NCBI GenBank assembly: GCA_023548195.1
Contig: JAJHZJ010000419.1
Span: 87,042 to 151,041, forward strand
DNA from: Bettongia penicillata ogilbyi
Taxonomy: Eukaryota > Chordata > Mammalia > Diprotodontia > Potoroidae
Reading direction: 5' to 3'
Length of the DNA: 64,000 nt
Shown here: piece after piece, positions 33,520 through 44,085 of the stretch
Numbering within the stretch: position 1 is the first letter of the stretch
How the letters are laid out: each line of letters opens with the position of its first letter
Notes under the pieces: generated by a model
The model's input: the letters and a program-made list of their open reading frames with translations, nothing else
What the model was told of the DNA's origin: nothing
The model's database searches: none
Made by a program: the position numbers and the translations under genes

Positions 33520-33745
33520 GCAATAGGCATTACAATTACTTGATTTTATACTCACAACAGCACTGGGAAGTTGTTGCTGTTACTATCTCCACTTTATAGA
33601 TGAAGAAATTGGTGGTGACTGAGGTTAAGCGACCTGCCAACAGGTCGCTTAAATGAGTGCCTGAAGATGAATTTGAAATCAAGGTTCATTCTCACTCCAA
33701 GTATGGCACTCTATCCACTGTAACACCTAGCTGCCTCATGAATAA
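33520..33745 (-). mobile_element. CORE-SINE (MIR or marsupial type) with internal hairpin
   Basis: Antisense blocks: actcacaacagcactgggaa, tatctccactttatagatga, gaggttaagcgacctgcc, then a gatgaatttgaaatcaaggt box and a tRNA-like end cactctatccactgtaacac. At 33,625-33,652 it contains a 12-bp perfect hairpin (loop CCAA) that is not part of the usual SINE. Confidence 0.8.
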
Positions 33746-34160
33746 TCTCAAGCAATGAGGAGAGTGAACAAAGGAATACCTTAACACTAAAGAGATAATT
33801 CAGAACAAAGTGATTTTTTTGGAAACTAAATTATCCAATTTGACTGTTAGAATGACATTAAATTAATTAAGAGTTGTAAAACCTTCAGCTTAACATAGAC
33901 TGTTTAAACATAGGCTCTAGGTCATCAACAAGTGACATAGATTTTTTGAAGCAAGATTTAATTATTTAATACAGGAAAAAAGAATCACCTGAGTAAGCAT
34001 TACTTATAGTCCTTGTAATGAATTCCTATATAAGACATTTAAGAAAAAGTGAATAACTTATTTTGTTAAATAATACAAAATATCTTTGTCTGATGGGCTA
34101 GAATTAAAAGGCATTTTAATAACTTACCTTTAAAGTTCACTAAGAATTTGCCTCACAACA
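33745..34160. other. Intergenic, nothing recognised
   Basis: AT-rich. No feature recognised. Confidence 0.35.
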
Positions 34161-34164
34161 ACGT

Positions 34165-34275
34165 TGCCCGAATTTTCTCATCTGTAAAATGGAAATAATA
34201 ATAGCACCTCCTTCACAGGGTTGTTGTGAGGATGCAATGAAATAATAATTCAAAATGCTTAGCACTTAATTATTG
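34165..34275 (+). mobile_element. CORE-SINE 3' half
   Basis: Sense: ttctcatctgtaaaatggaa, ataatagcacctccttcaca, gggttgttgtgaggatgcaa, then aaatgcttagcactt. Confidence 0.8.
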
Positions 34276-34279
34276 ACTA

Positions 34280-35218
34280 AAAAAATTTACAAATTCATCA
34301 ATATGTAAATTATACCTATTGCTATAAATTAAGATGTACTTGATCTAAGTTATAAAATTCAGTGGTAAAATGATAATAATGATATCCATTATCTCTTGCT
34401 ACCATTGTTCAATCAGTTCGTGAATCTTTTCAGTGTGGGTTTAATGACTTACATGGGTAAAAGATCAAAATCCATCAACCCCTTGTAACATCTGCCCTTT
34501 TAGTCTATGTTCATCTATAAATCCTCCATAAGTGATCTGATATCTAACACGATGAAAACTTTCCTATGGGTGCCAATGGACCTGATGGCTTTTCATCACT
34601 CTGGCTATATGAATAGTCCACCTCCTTTTCAGATCATGTAACTCCTTGATGATATCTTGACATCACTTCTTGAATAATTAAGAATACATTTCACTCTATT
34701 TGCTGTCTTCCCATTGTCCTTTAGATGTAATTTTGATTCTTAAGAAATCATGTTTTTTTTTAATTTTTGTTTTGCATTTCTAGTGCATTATATTATATGC
34801 CCAGAAAATTGAGAGATATCCTTTATATTGCACTGAATTATATATCTTATCACAGAGAGAATGCTGGGGTTTAAAAGACAGGTTATTTATTCATGGACAA
34901 CCTGGTGTCATTCCAAGCATTAACAAAATTTCCAAAATATAATCTATTTCACTTTGATCCTTCCATTCAATTCTGGGTCAAGCTCATTTTCTATTAGAGA
35001 TATACAAAAGATTAATTAAAAAATCTGTCCTTGCAACTGTTTAGTATAGCCTGAACAATGCATTTTTTTTAAAAGAAATAGCTCTTGTATTATTGACATG
35101 TTGAAATACCATGAGGCATTAACTTTATGATATTCAAATGATAGTTGTTGTGGGACTGTAGCTCAGAAGAGAGAGAGACTAATGATGTAGTTATTTTTAA
35201 CCCTAATAATAAAAATAC

Positions 35219-35249
<31 letters not shown>

Positions 35250-35670
35250 CACTTCAATCAATTAAAATAATAATTAATTGAATAAATTTTTTTTTACAAT
35301 TCATCATTTGAACTAATGGAGCTGACCAATCAACTTAATTATACATAGATAAATGACTGAAAAACAAATACTGTTATTTTTCTTCCTTTACCCAAGTTTC
35401 TTGCTACATATCATCAAAGATGTTTTGGTGGTTGCTAAGAAGAGCAAAAAAATGACTGGGTAAATAATGACTTCATAACCAGCAATTAGGCACATAAATA
35501 AATCAGAACCAAATACAGTATTATTGATCATAATGCATGTTACAGAATTGAGAAGGGACATTAGTAAAATCACTTGCAGCAAGTTAGTTGGTTTAGATAT
35601 GCGAATTTTAGATTTATTAAGAAAGCACTTTAAAAAGGGTCTGTCTTGAGTGATATGCTGCATGTTTATT
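34280..35670. other. Unassigned; TA microsatellite at 35,217-35,250
   Basis: AT-rich. Contains an interrupted (TA)n run near 35,220. The minus-strand frame at 35,663-35,388 (91 codons) is hydrophobic but unrecognised and probably chance. Confidence 0.35.
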
Positions 35671-35678
35671 TTCTACAG

Positions 35679-35821
35679 GAAGGACATCTCACACTTTATG
35701 TAACCACATGTCCATCAAGGGGACCTGTGGATCCAACCAACAGCTGCAAACAGAATTAGCATAGACACCAAGAGAGGATCGATCTTAACATGTAGACTGA
35801 ACTTCCAGATATTTACTGAAG
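35679..35821 (+). other. Possible non-coding exon (splice-flanked)
   Basis: A T-rich stretch ending tttattttctacag precedes position 35,679, and gtatga follows 35,821, a fair donor. The 143 bases between have stops in all three frames, so it could only be a UTR or lncRNA exon. Such pairs occur often by chance. Confidence 0.15.
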
Positions 35822-35824
35822 GTA

Positions 35825-36880
35825 TGAATAGCAACATTAAGTAAAGGGAGAAAGAACAGAACCTAAAAGACTTTTTATTCATCTATACTGACCAAATTTT
35901 TCTACAAAAATATGGAAAGAAGACCTCTTTGCTCCTCTCTTTATATCATATCCCTTTATAAAGGAATGAATAAATTAATATTATCCACATATATGGTTAT
36001 ATATATATATATGTGTGTGTGCATGTATGCATGAATGTGTTTTGCCATTATAGTGAAAAAATTCTATGAGTATGTGTATATATGGATGTATACAAGCAAT
36101 GTCTACTTTTCTCACTGTCTGATGTCAAATTACAAAAGCATTAAAAATGTTTCTCAGGTATCAGTTTTTTGTTCATTTGTTAAGAACAGCAGTGGAGTTT
36201 AAATAATAAAAAATGTCTGAGTTTGTCAAATAATCTAACATGTATCTTAGGAGCTGGCTCAGCATTTTAATTTTGCGTATTCAGGAACATAGTTGTACCA
36301 ATGCGTTCAAATGTATGCTCATTTTAAGATGTTATGTTTGCTTAATTATAGTAATTAGAACTGAATCCTTAATTTATAACTATAGTAAATTATACTTTTC
36401 AAGCCCAAAGTCAGGATACTTGGTCTAACAAAGAATTTCTTTTGCAAAGGCTCATTAAAAGGATATTTTCTTTTACTGAGGTATGAATGATGCCAGAAAA
36501 TTAGAAGTTATGGTCTGAGGTCTATTGCACTCATATTGAAGGAAAGGAAATACCTTATGACCTAAAGATGTTCCATCAGACTTTGAATCTTCATCTTTCT
36601 TAAATTATGTGCAGTATTTGGCTGTTTGGCTCACACTGTTCTCTTGGGTACTCTTCCCTTTCTGCTTTTTAATCACACTGCTCTCTCCTAGCTCTCTTCC
36701 TGTCTGTCTGACTGATTTTTGCACTCCTGCTTGTTTTTCGTTCATACCATGCCTTAATTCATTTCAGAGCTGTTCTGTTAGTATCCCCCACAACTCATTT
36801 CTGTGCTTTTTTTTTTCTTTTTTCTCTCAATGCTCTCTTACTTGATGATAAAGTCAACTGCTAAGGGGTGAATCATCATC
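35825..36880. other. Intergenic, simple-sequence patches
   Basis: A TATA/TGTG tract lies at about 35,997-36,040. The C/T-rich stretch at 36,620-36,840 gives a 78-codon frame with no recognisable motif. No gene recognised. Confidence 0.35.
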
Positions 36881-37310
36881 TCTGGGTAGAAGATTCCAAA
36901 TTCTGTTTTTTGAGCCCTAGTCTCATTCCTTTTTGAAAAGTTCTCTTTTCTTTCTTCATTTTTGGTTACATTTTAAGTTCTGAATTGTCCCCCTTCTCCC
37001 TCCCACCCTGCACTAGAAAATGCCACCATTTTTATGATTGATATGATTATTTATGATACTGAGAATAGCTTGATTGTTCACAATTATTCTTTGAACAATA
37101 TTGCTGTTATTATATACAACATTCTCTTGGTTCTACTTACTTTCTTTTCCTTATTTCACACAAGTTTTTCCATTTTTTTCTAAAATCAATCAATTCATCA
37201 TTTCCTGTAGAGCAGTAGTATTCCATCACAATCATATAACCAAACTTGTTTAGCCACTTTTCAATTGATGGTTATTTCTTCAATTATCAATTTTCAATGG
37301 GTGGGAGAAT
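36880..37310 (-). mobile_element. L1 3'UTR and ORF2 C-terminal end
   Basis: Antisense L1 pieces in order: C/T-rich 3'UTR (ccccttctccctcccaccct), tgaacaatattgctgttatt, aacattctcttggttctact, caagtttttccatttttttc, gtattccatcacaatcatat, ccacttttcaattgatggtt. Confidence 0.7.
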
Positions 37311-37371
37311 GGATGGAGTAAAAGAGAGATTGTGGAACTCAAAGAGAAAAAGAATGTTTAAAAAATAACTT

Positions 37372-38190
37372 ATTGGGGGTTGGATCCAAGATGAAAGCAA
37401 GGACATATGTGAGCTCTCTCACAAATTCCTTCAGAAATCTCTAAAAAGTGAATCTAAACAAATTTAAAACTGACAGAATCCACTAGGAGACAGTGTGGCA
37501 GATTTCCAGCCCAAGAAAATATGGAAGATCTGTAGGAAGAATGTGTTGCATTAGGTTGGGAGAGCACAGATTGTGCTTGCCTACACCCAATTATAGTGGG
37601 AGCCAGGCCTGGTAGACTGAATCACCAATGCAGAGATGATTCCCAAAACTCTCAGCACAGGACTGGATTCACTGCAGCAGCTGCTCCTGGTGCTATCAGC
37701 CCACAGACTAAATGTTTGAAAGTCATCTATTTGAACTTTCAGGAGCCAAGAGGACAGGGTAAACCATAAATGCTTTCATCCTTCCTTATTGACCTTGGAA
37801 CACAAAGAGAATATTACCCCAGGAAAAATCCTGGATTACTGAAGCCAGTAGAAAGGGTAGAGCAGTCTTCTATTTCAGGAGGCTAGGGAGATGGAAAGCA
37901 AGGGTCCCTCCTGTTGTGGCTGAAGGGCAGCAGGACAGCCCTGAAGGCTTCCAGCAAGCCACACTTCAGCAGACTAGCAGGAGATCATGAGCCCAAAAGG
38001 GGCATAGCCAGAAACAAACAATACCAGGAGTGCCTTTTAACAATCAGAGGAATCAGCAGAAACCAGCCCAGATCCTTGTCCACCAGCTGCTATGCTCTAA
38101 CTCAGTCCTAGGGGAGAAGGAGACCTCCAGCTGCTAGACAACACCACCCCCACACTTCAGGCTGTAAGCTTCATTGTAATCCACTAGGGA
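37372..38190 (+). mobile_element. Isolated L1-type 5'UTR (5' end only)
   Basis: Begins with a degenerate L1 start (ggttggatccaagatg) and runs about 800 bases as GC-richer sequence. The part 37,770-38,160 matches 730-1,080 block by block, for example ttattgaccttggaaca with ttgttgaccttgacga, and gggtccctcctgttgtggct with aggtccctcctgctgtgact. It ends before any ORF1. Frames here are not genes. A preserved 5' end with loss of the 3' body is the opposite of the usual L1 truncation. Confidence 0.7.
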
Positions 38191-38229
38191 AATTCAGAAA
38201 GGTGTCACCTATCTTTCCAACTATTTCTT

Positions 38230-38350
38230 TCTGTGTTGTCCTCTATGTAAGCTCCTTGAGGGTAGGAACTGTTGGGCTTCCTTGTGCCTGTAGTCTCAGC
38301 ACTGAACCCAGTGATTGGTACCTGGTGAATGTTTAATAAATGCATATTCA
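38230..38350 (+). mobile_element. L2-type LINE 3' end
   Basis: Contains tgtaagctccttgagggtag, gaactgttgggcttccttgt and tgaatgtttaataaatgcat. Well preserved. Confidence 0.8.
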
Positions 38351-38523
38351 TTCATGCATTCATCTGTTCATTTGTTCTTTCCCTCATAGTACTACATGTC
38401 TCCAATGAAAGTGCAAAGGCACATTTTCTCCTTCCTTGTTTGGGACCAAGACTGGTCATGATTTTTTCATTGGGTATGAACTCATGTTTTTCAGAACTCT
38501 CTATCTCTTTCTATCTCTTCATT

Positions 38524-38685
38524 CCCTATTATAGTACACTATGGATTATACTAGAGGTTTTAATATGATATTAATATGTTTATTGAATGAATGACTGAAT
38601 AATACCCTATCATAGTACACTATGGATTATACTAGCAGTTTTAATATAGTATTAATATGTTTGTTGAATGCATGACTGAATAATA
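38524..38685. repeat. Tandem duplication, two 81-bp units
   Basis: Units 38,524-38,604 and 38,605-38,685 differ at only about seven positions (for example ccctattatag against ccctatcatag). The unit is not a recognised repeat family. Confidence 0.9.
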
Positions 38686-38689
38686 CACT

Positions 38690-38845
38690 AGGATGCGAAT
38701 TAAGTAGATTGACTCTACTGGATGAGAGTGACTTGTATCAATTTTAGTACTTCAGCTATATATGTAGGTAATGAATAGCCAGGATACAGAGAGCACTAGT
38801 GCAATTCCAAATGAAACACTCGTTTTGTTGTAATTAAAATTTATT
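38690..38845. other. Short unassigned spacer
   Basis: No feature recognised. Confidence 0.4.
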
Positions 38846-38849
38846 TTTC

Positions 38850-39440
38850 AGTCAATGAACATTTGCCTCCTCTTTCTGCCACCTCCTTCTCTCCATCCCA
38901 TCCCCAACCACTGAGCAAGCATGATTAACAAATTCCTGAATTGTCTGGTGTGGGGGGAAAGAGGTCTTAATCTACACTTTTCTCTCTGGAGGTGGAAAGC
39001 ATATTGCATCATGTGTTCTCTGGAGGATTTGTGGCTGGTCATTACTAGGTTAAGTCTTTTAAACTTGTTTGCCTTTACAATAATGTTATTCTATAAATTG
39101 TTCCCCTGGTTATGCTCACTTTGCATCAGTTTATACAAATCTTCCCAGGTTTCCCTAAAACCTTATGGTTTCTGCTAGCACAATAGTATTCTACCACATC
39201 AGTATGTCTTAGATTTTCAAGCCATTTCCCAAATGATGGCCTTTCCCTTGGTTTCCATGTCTTCAGCACCATCAAAAAAGCCACTATACAAATTTCTTTA
39301 TTGATGGAAAACTTTTCCTTTGTCTTTGATCTCTTTGAGATGTAGACCTACTAGATCTTTTTCTGCGTAAAGGCTATGCATAATTAAATAACTTTGGAGG
39401 CATAGTTACAAATGACTTTCCAGAATGGCCAGACTAGTCC
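38850..39440 (-). mobile_element. L1 3'UTR and ORF2 C-terminal end
   Basis: Antisense L1: C/T-rich 3'UTR near 38,870, ctttgcatcagtttatacaa, cacaatagtattctaccaca, ctttgagatgtagacctact, and tttccagaatggccagac at the 3' side. A second, independent copy of the same end as at 36,880-37,310. Confidence 0.7.
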
Positions 39441-39469
39441 ACAGCATTCTTTCCAAGAAGTAAGTGACA

Positions 39470-39660
39470 GCAATGGACAGGCTTTCAGAGCAAGAAGTGA
39501 CCTCACAGAGGTCCTTGTTTGATCCTTATCTGAACATCCAACCTCTAAGTTTGCTATTTATGTGATCCTGGACCAATTACTTAATCATCCTGAGTCTCAA
39601 TGTCCTTAAGTGTAAAGAGAGGAATGACTGTGAAATGCTTTCTAGCTCTAAAGAGACTAG
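39470..39660 (+). mobile_element. MIR fragment, decayed
   Basis: Sense: atttatgtgatcctggacca, attacttaatcatcctgagt, and a decayed aatgactgtgaaatgc end. Confidence 0.5.
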
Positions 39661-39689
39661 TCCATTATCTTAAGTAGTCCCCTTACCCC

Positions 39690-39840
39690 CCTTTTCTTTT
39701 TGTGAGGTCATTTTGTTTGAGCGACTTGCACGGGATCATAAAGCTTTAAAATATCAAATGTTCAAGGTTGATTTTTATCTCAGGCCCTCCTGACTCCAGG
39801 TCCACTGCTCTATCCATTTCACTACCTAGTAATGCTGTCT
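39690..39840 (-). mobile_element. MIR/CORE-SINE 5' part
   Basis: Antisense: gcgacttgcacgggatcata, tcaggccctcctgactccag, and a tRNA-like end ctctatccatttcactacct. Confidence 0.7.
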
Positions 39841-39964
39841 AAAATTTTTTTTCATGTAAGTTTCCTGGTAAGGAAGAGGCAAGGACTTTGGAGAAAAATC
39901 ATAACCTGGGGTCAGTGAATTTTTTTTTAAAACATTTTGATAACTGCATTTCAGAACAGTTGTT

Positions 39965-40980
39965 TTTTCCCTCTGTTTTTTGGGGGAGCAGCATGGTAGG
40001 ATTTAGGATTTGTATAAAGTCACTTTGGCAACTGGGAGCAGGATCAATTGGAGTGAGGAGAGGCTGGAGGAGAGAGAACAGTTAAGAGGGCATTCAGATA
40101 GTACAGGTGAGAGATAATGAGGGCCTGAAAAGGAGTGGTGGAATTTGGAGAAGAAAGACAGGGATAGATGCAAGTGATGTTATGCAAGTCAAAGTGAAAA
40201 GATTTGGCAAATGAATATGTGGGAGGGGAGGGGAGAGTGAACAGTTGCAAATGAAGATGAGGTTACAAGCCTGAGGGAACAAAAGGATACTGCTGCCCTC
40301 AGCAGAAATAGGAAAATGCATAAAGGGTTGGTGAGAGACAAATGAGCTCTATTTAGGACATGTGGAGTTTGAGATACCTACAGGATCTTCACTTAGAAAA
40401 GTCCAGTAGGGTAGTTAATGACTCAGGACTAGAGTTGAAGAGAAAGCCTAAGGCTGGGTATATAGAATGAAAAGTCATCTGCTTGGAAATGATAATTAAA
40501 TCCATGGGAATAATGAAGTCACCAAGAGAGGACAGGGTCTGAAGAGGGGACAGGATTGAACCTTGGGGTACACAGATAGTGACTGTGGTGTGAATGATAA
40601 TCTAGCAAAGGCAACTGAGAAGGAACAGTCAGATAGGTAGTCAGAGAACCAAAGGAGATAAGCAGCACATAAACCTAGACAGGTAGAGTATTTGGGAGGA
40701 AAGTTTGGTAGGGAGGCTACAGAATGGGAAGAAAAAAAGGCCATTAGATTTGGTATCCAAAAGATCATTGGCAGTTTGGGAGAAGAGAATTTCAGTTGAA
40801 TAATGAAGTCAAGAGCCAGATTACAGAGGGTTTAGAAGCCAGTGAGAGGAGAGGAAGTGGTGATATCTCATGTAAATGCCTTTTTTTTAAAGGAATTCTA
40901 TTCAAGGGAGGGAGAAGAAATATAGGACAAGAGCTAGAATGATAGAGAATTCAGGAGGACAAGTTCACACGTGCATGGCT
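39965..40980 (-). pseudogene. L2-type LINE reverse-transcriptase, decayed
   Basis: About 1 kb of an L2-clade (CR1-group) LINE in antisense. On the minus strand the RT catalytic A-D-D triplet is preserved (40,474-40,482). Upstream in the frame open over 40,768-40,496, LSDCSFSVAFARLSFTPQSL and then VYPKVQSCPLFRPCPLL keep the shape of the L2 palm motif (VPQGSVLGPLLF-like). The plus-strand text shows the well-known antisense blocks gagggcctg (40,120), tggagtttgagatacct (40,363) and ttaaatccatgggaataatg (40,496). It is broken by indels and stops and lacks both ends. Confidence 0.75.
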
Positions 40981-41500
40981 CTTTAAGATTTGCAAAGTAC
41001 TAAGCATAAATTATAAATAGAAACATGTGGAATAACCAATGAGTTCATTAAGGGATGCTCCTGATAACAAAAAGGAATTCTTTAGTTTTATCTTGCTACC
41101 CAGATTTGTATATTTGAAGATGACGAGGCTCTGTATATCCTGGATTGGTGTATTTGCAAAGGACTCAAGCTTCTTTTGTCTAGCTCAGTTTTAGCTAGAT
41201 AGATTCTATTCCTGGCCCATACAAAACTGATCTAAAATGTTTTGGGCAGGGTAGTTGCTTGGGAGAATCTTGCTGTTTCCATTTTTCAGAACCAAAACCA
41301 ATGCTGAGATTCAGGTTTGTGGTAAGGTAGTCAGGGTATGTACATCTTCAATATCTTTTTTCCTCTAGATTGTATTATACATTATTAGTAGACCAAAACT
41401 GCATATATCAGACTTTCGCTGCAACATGTTGGTTAATTTTGCTGAGTTTTTTTTTTCTTCCACTTTAAAAAAATATTATGAGGTGACTCTTTCATAGTGG
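40980..41500. other. Unassigned spacer between two L2 copies
   Basis: AT-rich. No recognised gene. A T run lies at 41,447. Confidence 0.35.
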
Positions 41501-41504
41501 ATAA

Positions 41505-42150
41505 GTTAATTGGAGAGTCAGCAAGAATTTATTAAGGGCTTACTCTGCTCCAGACACTGTGCTAAGTTCTGAGATACAAAAAAAGGGAAAAACATGGCCC
41601 CTTACCTCAAGGAACTCACATTCTAATGGGGAAGAAAATATGCAAATAATTAGGTACAGAGAAAATGCTGTAAATAGAATTCAGTCTCAAAGAGAAGGTA
41701 TTCACAAATAGGAAGACTGCTCCCTGCTGAAAGTGAGATTTGAGCTCAGTCTTGGAAGGGAGCCAGGGAAGTCCAGTGGCAGAGGTGAGGAGGGAGAACA
41801 TTCTAGAAATAGGAGATGGTGCAAGTGGAGTCAGGAAAGGGAGAGTTCTGAGTGAGGATCAGGAAGCAGTTCAGCAAAGCTTTACTGCAGAGTATGAGAA
41901 CAGGAGAAACTATAAGAACACTGGAAAAGTACAAAGGGATCAGACCCCTTGAACCAAATTGTGAAAAGCTTTAAATGCTGAACAAAGAATTTTAGATTTG
42001 ATCCTGGAGGTAAAAGGGAGCCCCTGAAATTTATTGAGTAGGCAGTGGCATGGTTAGGAAAATCATGTTGGCAACTAAGTAAAGGATAGATTAGAGTAGG
42101 GAAAGATTTGAGGTAAAAAGAATAGTTGAAAGAGCTTCAAAATGTTATAT
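41505..42150 (-). mobile_element. L2-type LINE 3' part
   Basis: Antisense L2 from its 3' end inward: agaatttattaagggcttac, cagacactgtgctaagttct, gaggagggagaacattctag, gtgaaaagctttaaatgctg, agatttgatcctggaggtaa and ttattgagtaggcagtggca. It overlaps in consensus with the copy at 39,965 (the ggattagagtagg area), so these are two separate insertions in the same orientation. Confidence 0.8.
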
Positions 42151-43150
42151 TGATATCTCCTATTATGAAGGAAGGAGAAGAAACAAAGACTGTGAACTGG
42201 GCACTGAATGAATTGAGAAAGGAAGAGGAATGTTTTGGGGATCAGTAAATAATGGGCACTAGGATCTGAATTCGGTGATAAATTTAGATATTGTGTGCCT
42301 TAAAAGAGGAGAGGTTGCTGAGGGATGTGGTGGAGAGAGAATCTAGATGTGGCAATGGAAAGCAAACAATATGCAGACTCCTCTAACCACTATGGATTGG
42401 GGGTTCTGAGTGAGTACTGGAAAGGGAAGAGGTATCATAACATGACTCAGTGTATAGCAGAAGGTGGAAAGAGTAATAAAGGAAGGGAAAGTAAGTAAAG
42501 AAAGGAAAAATAAAGAAAGGAAAGTAGAAAAGGAGTAAGAAAGGGAAATGTTTAATAAGAAAGGAAGTGTGTTCATTATGAATAAGGCATTCCAGAGAGC
42601 ACAGTAGAAGGGATGAGAGGATATGGAGTAAGATACGGGGGGACACAGTTGAGGAGGAGGGGGTTGAGGGAGGAGGTAATTGGAGATGGGTTTGTATATT
42701 GGCAGCAGAGGGATTTGGGGAGAGTAAGAGGAATGGGAATGTGTTAATCAATGCAGAAAGAGTCTAGGTGAAAGATCTGTTGTTAGATAGAAGGAGGCAG
42801 GGCATTGGTATGCTCAGGGTCCTTCCTGGAGCTCCAAACTCCTAGAAGATGTTGATGTTTGTTCTGGGGGACCTTGGGAAGGCCATTTCACAGGATGCAG
42901 AAGTGGATTTGTTTATGGCCTGGGGAAATTTGCTCAGAAGGCTAGAGGTGGCAATGGGAGGTGGACTGTCTGAAGCAATGTGGGAAGGGTGGCTAGGGAA
43001 GGTCCTGGGTTGCAGACGGAGGCCTGGGGGAAGGTGGCTGGGATCCAGGATGGCAGTGGGAGATGGAAGTGATGAAAAAACAGAAGATGTGAATACAAAT
43101 TAGAAAGAAATAAACTGAGTGTGGCCAACTGAGTGCCAAGCTCTGTCTCT
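42150..43150. other. G/A-rich block, probably more LINE sequence
   Basis: Purine-rich on the + strand, with AAGGAAAG-type repeats at 42,475-42,560 and a GGAGG-rich patch at 42,650-42,720. It probably extends the L2 copy or belongs to another old LINE, but I cannot match it block by block. The 122-codon minus-strand frame (42,751-42,383) is a low-complexity S/P/F-rich product of this skew. Confidence 0.35.
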
Positions 43151-43925
43151 GTCCCTTGAAATCCAGCATTAGACTGGTGAAGCATGCTTATCAGATTTGG
43201 GGATGCCACAAGGTTGAGAGGGATAGTTAATATATTGGATGATAGAATCAGAATGCAAAGGCGATCTCAGTAGGCAGAAAGGATGGGTTGGAACAAACAA
43301 GGTAAAAACAGTGGGGATAAAGTGCAAAATCCTTCTCTTGAGTAAAGAAGCAATAAAATGAACTCTAAAACTAGTACACAAGTATAGGAAGGACAAGTGA
43401 TTTAACAGCAGTTCAAAGGGGAGACCTGGAGATTCTAGTTGACTATAAACTAAATATGAGTCAAGAGCATGGTGTGGCTGCTACAAGAGTTAATATAAAC
43501 TTAGCTGACATGAATGGAGATATAATGGACAGAACACAGGAGGTGAGGGTTCCATTGTACTCTGCACTAGTCAGACCCTGTGTGTAGTTCTGGGTACTAT
43601 TTTTTATGACATATTGGTGATCAGACTGGTGAATGCTCTAGAAAACACGTCATATGGAGTTATTTACCTTGGAGAAGAGGGAGGCAGGGGAATGGGGACT
43701 CCTGAATGGAGACAAATTTCAGGTCAAAAATAAGGAAGAGCTTTCTTACCATTAGAATTATCTAAACAATGTAATAAACTATATTATGTGATAGTGAGTT
43801 CCCCATCTATGGAAGTATTTAAGCAGAAGCTGGAAGAGCATCAATGATATTGCAGAGAAGATTCTAACAGAGCATGACCTTTAAGTTAGACCAGATGACC
43901 TTTCAGTTCTATAATTCCACAATCT
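43150..43925 (+). pseudogene. L3/CR1-type LINE RT C-terminal part
   Basis: Sense-strand remnant of a CR1-clade ORF2. Recognisable blocks: atcagatttggggatgccac and aaggttgagagggatagtta (RT palm side), aaaatccttctcttgagtaa, agggttccattgtactctgc followed by actagtcagaccctgtg (the LYSALVRP motif, about 43,555), ttaccttggagaagagggag (about 43,665), and gtgagttccccatctatgga (about 43,795). The 3' end near 43,900 has agaccagatgacctttcagt. Many indels remove the frame. Confidence 0.7.
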
Positions 43926-43969
43926 AAGTCCAACAAATTATGCCTACCCCTACTGTACTTTCTAAAGCT

Positions 43970-44085
43970 CTCTCTCTCTCTCTCTCTTGTTTTTACTACC
44001 ATCATTTTTCGGGGAGAAATAGGTGAGAGGTGTTTGTGTGTGTGTTTGTATGTGTGTGTGTATGTGTGTGTGTGTGTGTGTGTAC
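43970..44085. repeat. (CT)n and (TG)n microsatellites
   Basis: CT run at 43,970-43,987 and TG run with interruptions at 44,030-44,084. Confidence 0.95.

Noticed and set aside
40044..40768. Minus-strand frames considered as a host gene
   Set aside because: They are the decayed RT of an L2-type LINE: the ADD triplet and the VPQGSVLGP-like motif are visible.
42383..42751. 122-codon minus-strand frame rich in S, P, F and L
   Set aside because: It lies opposite a purine-rich tract, which gives few stops on the complementary strand; the product is low-complexity.
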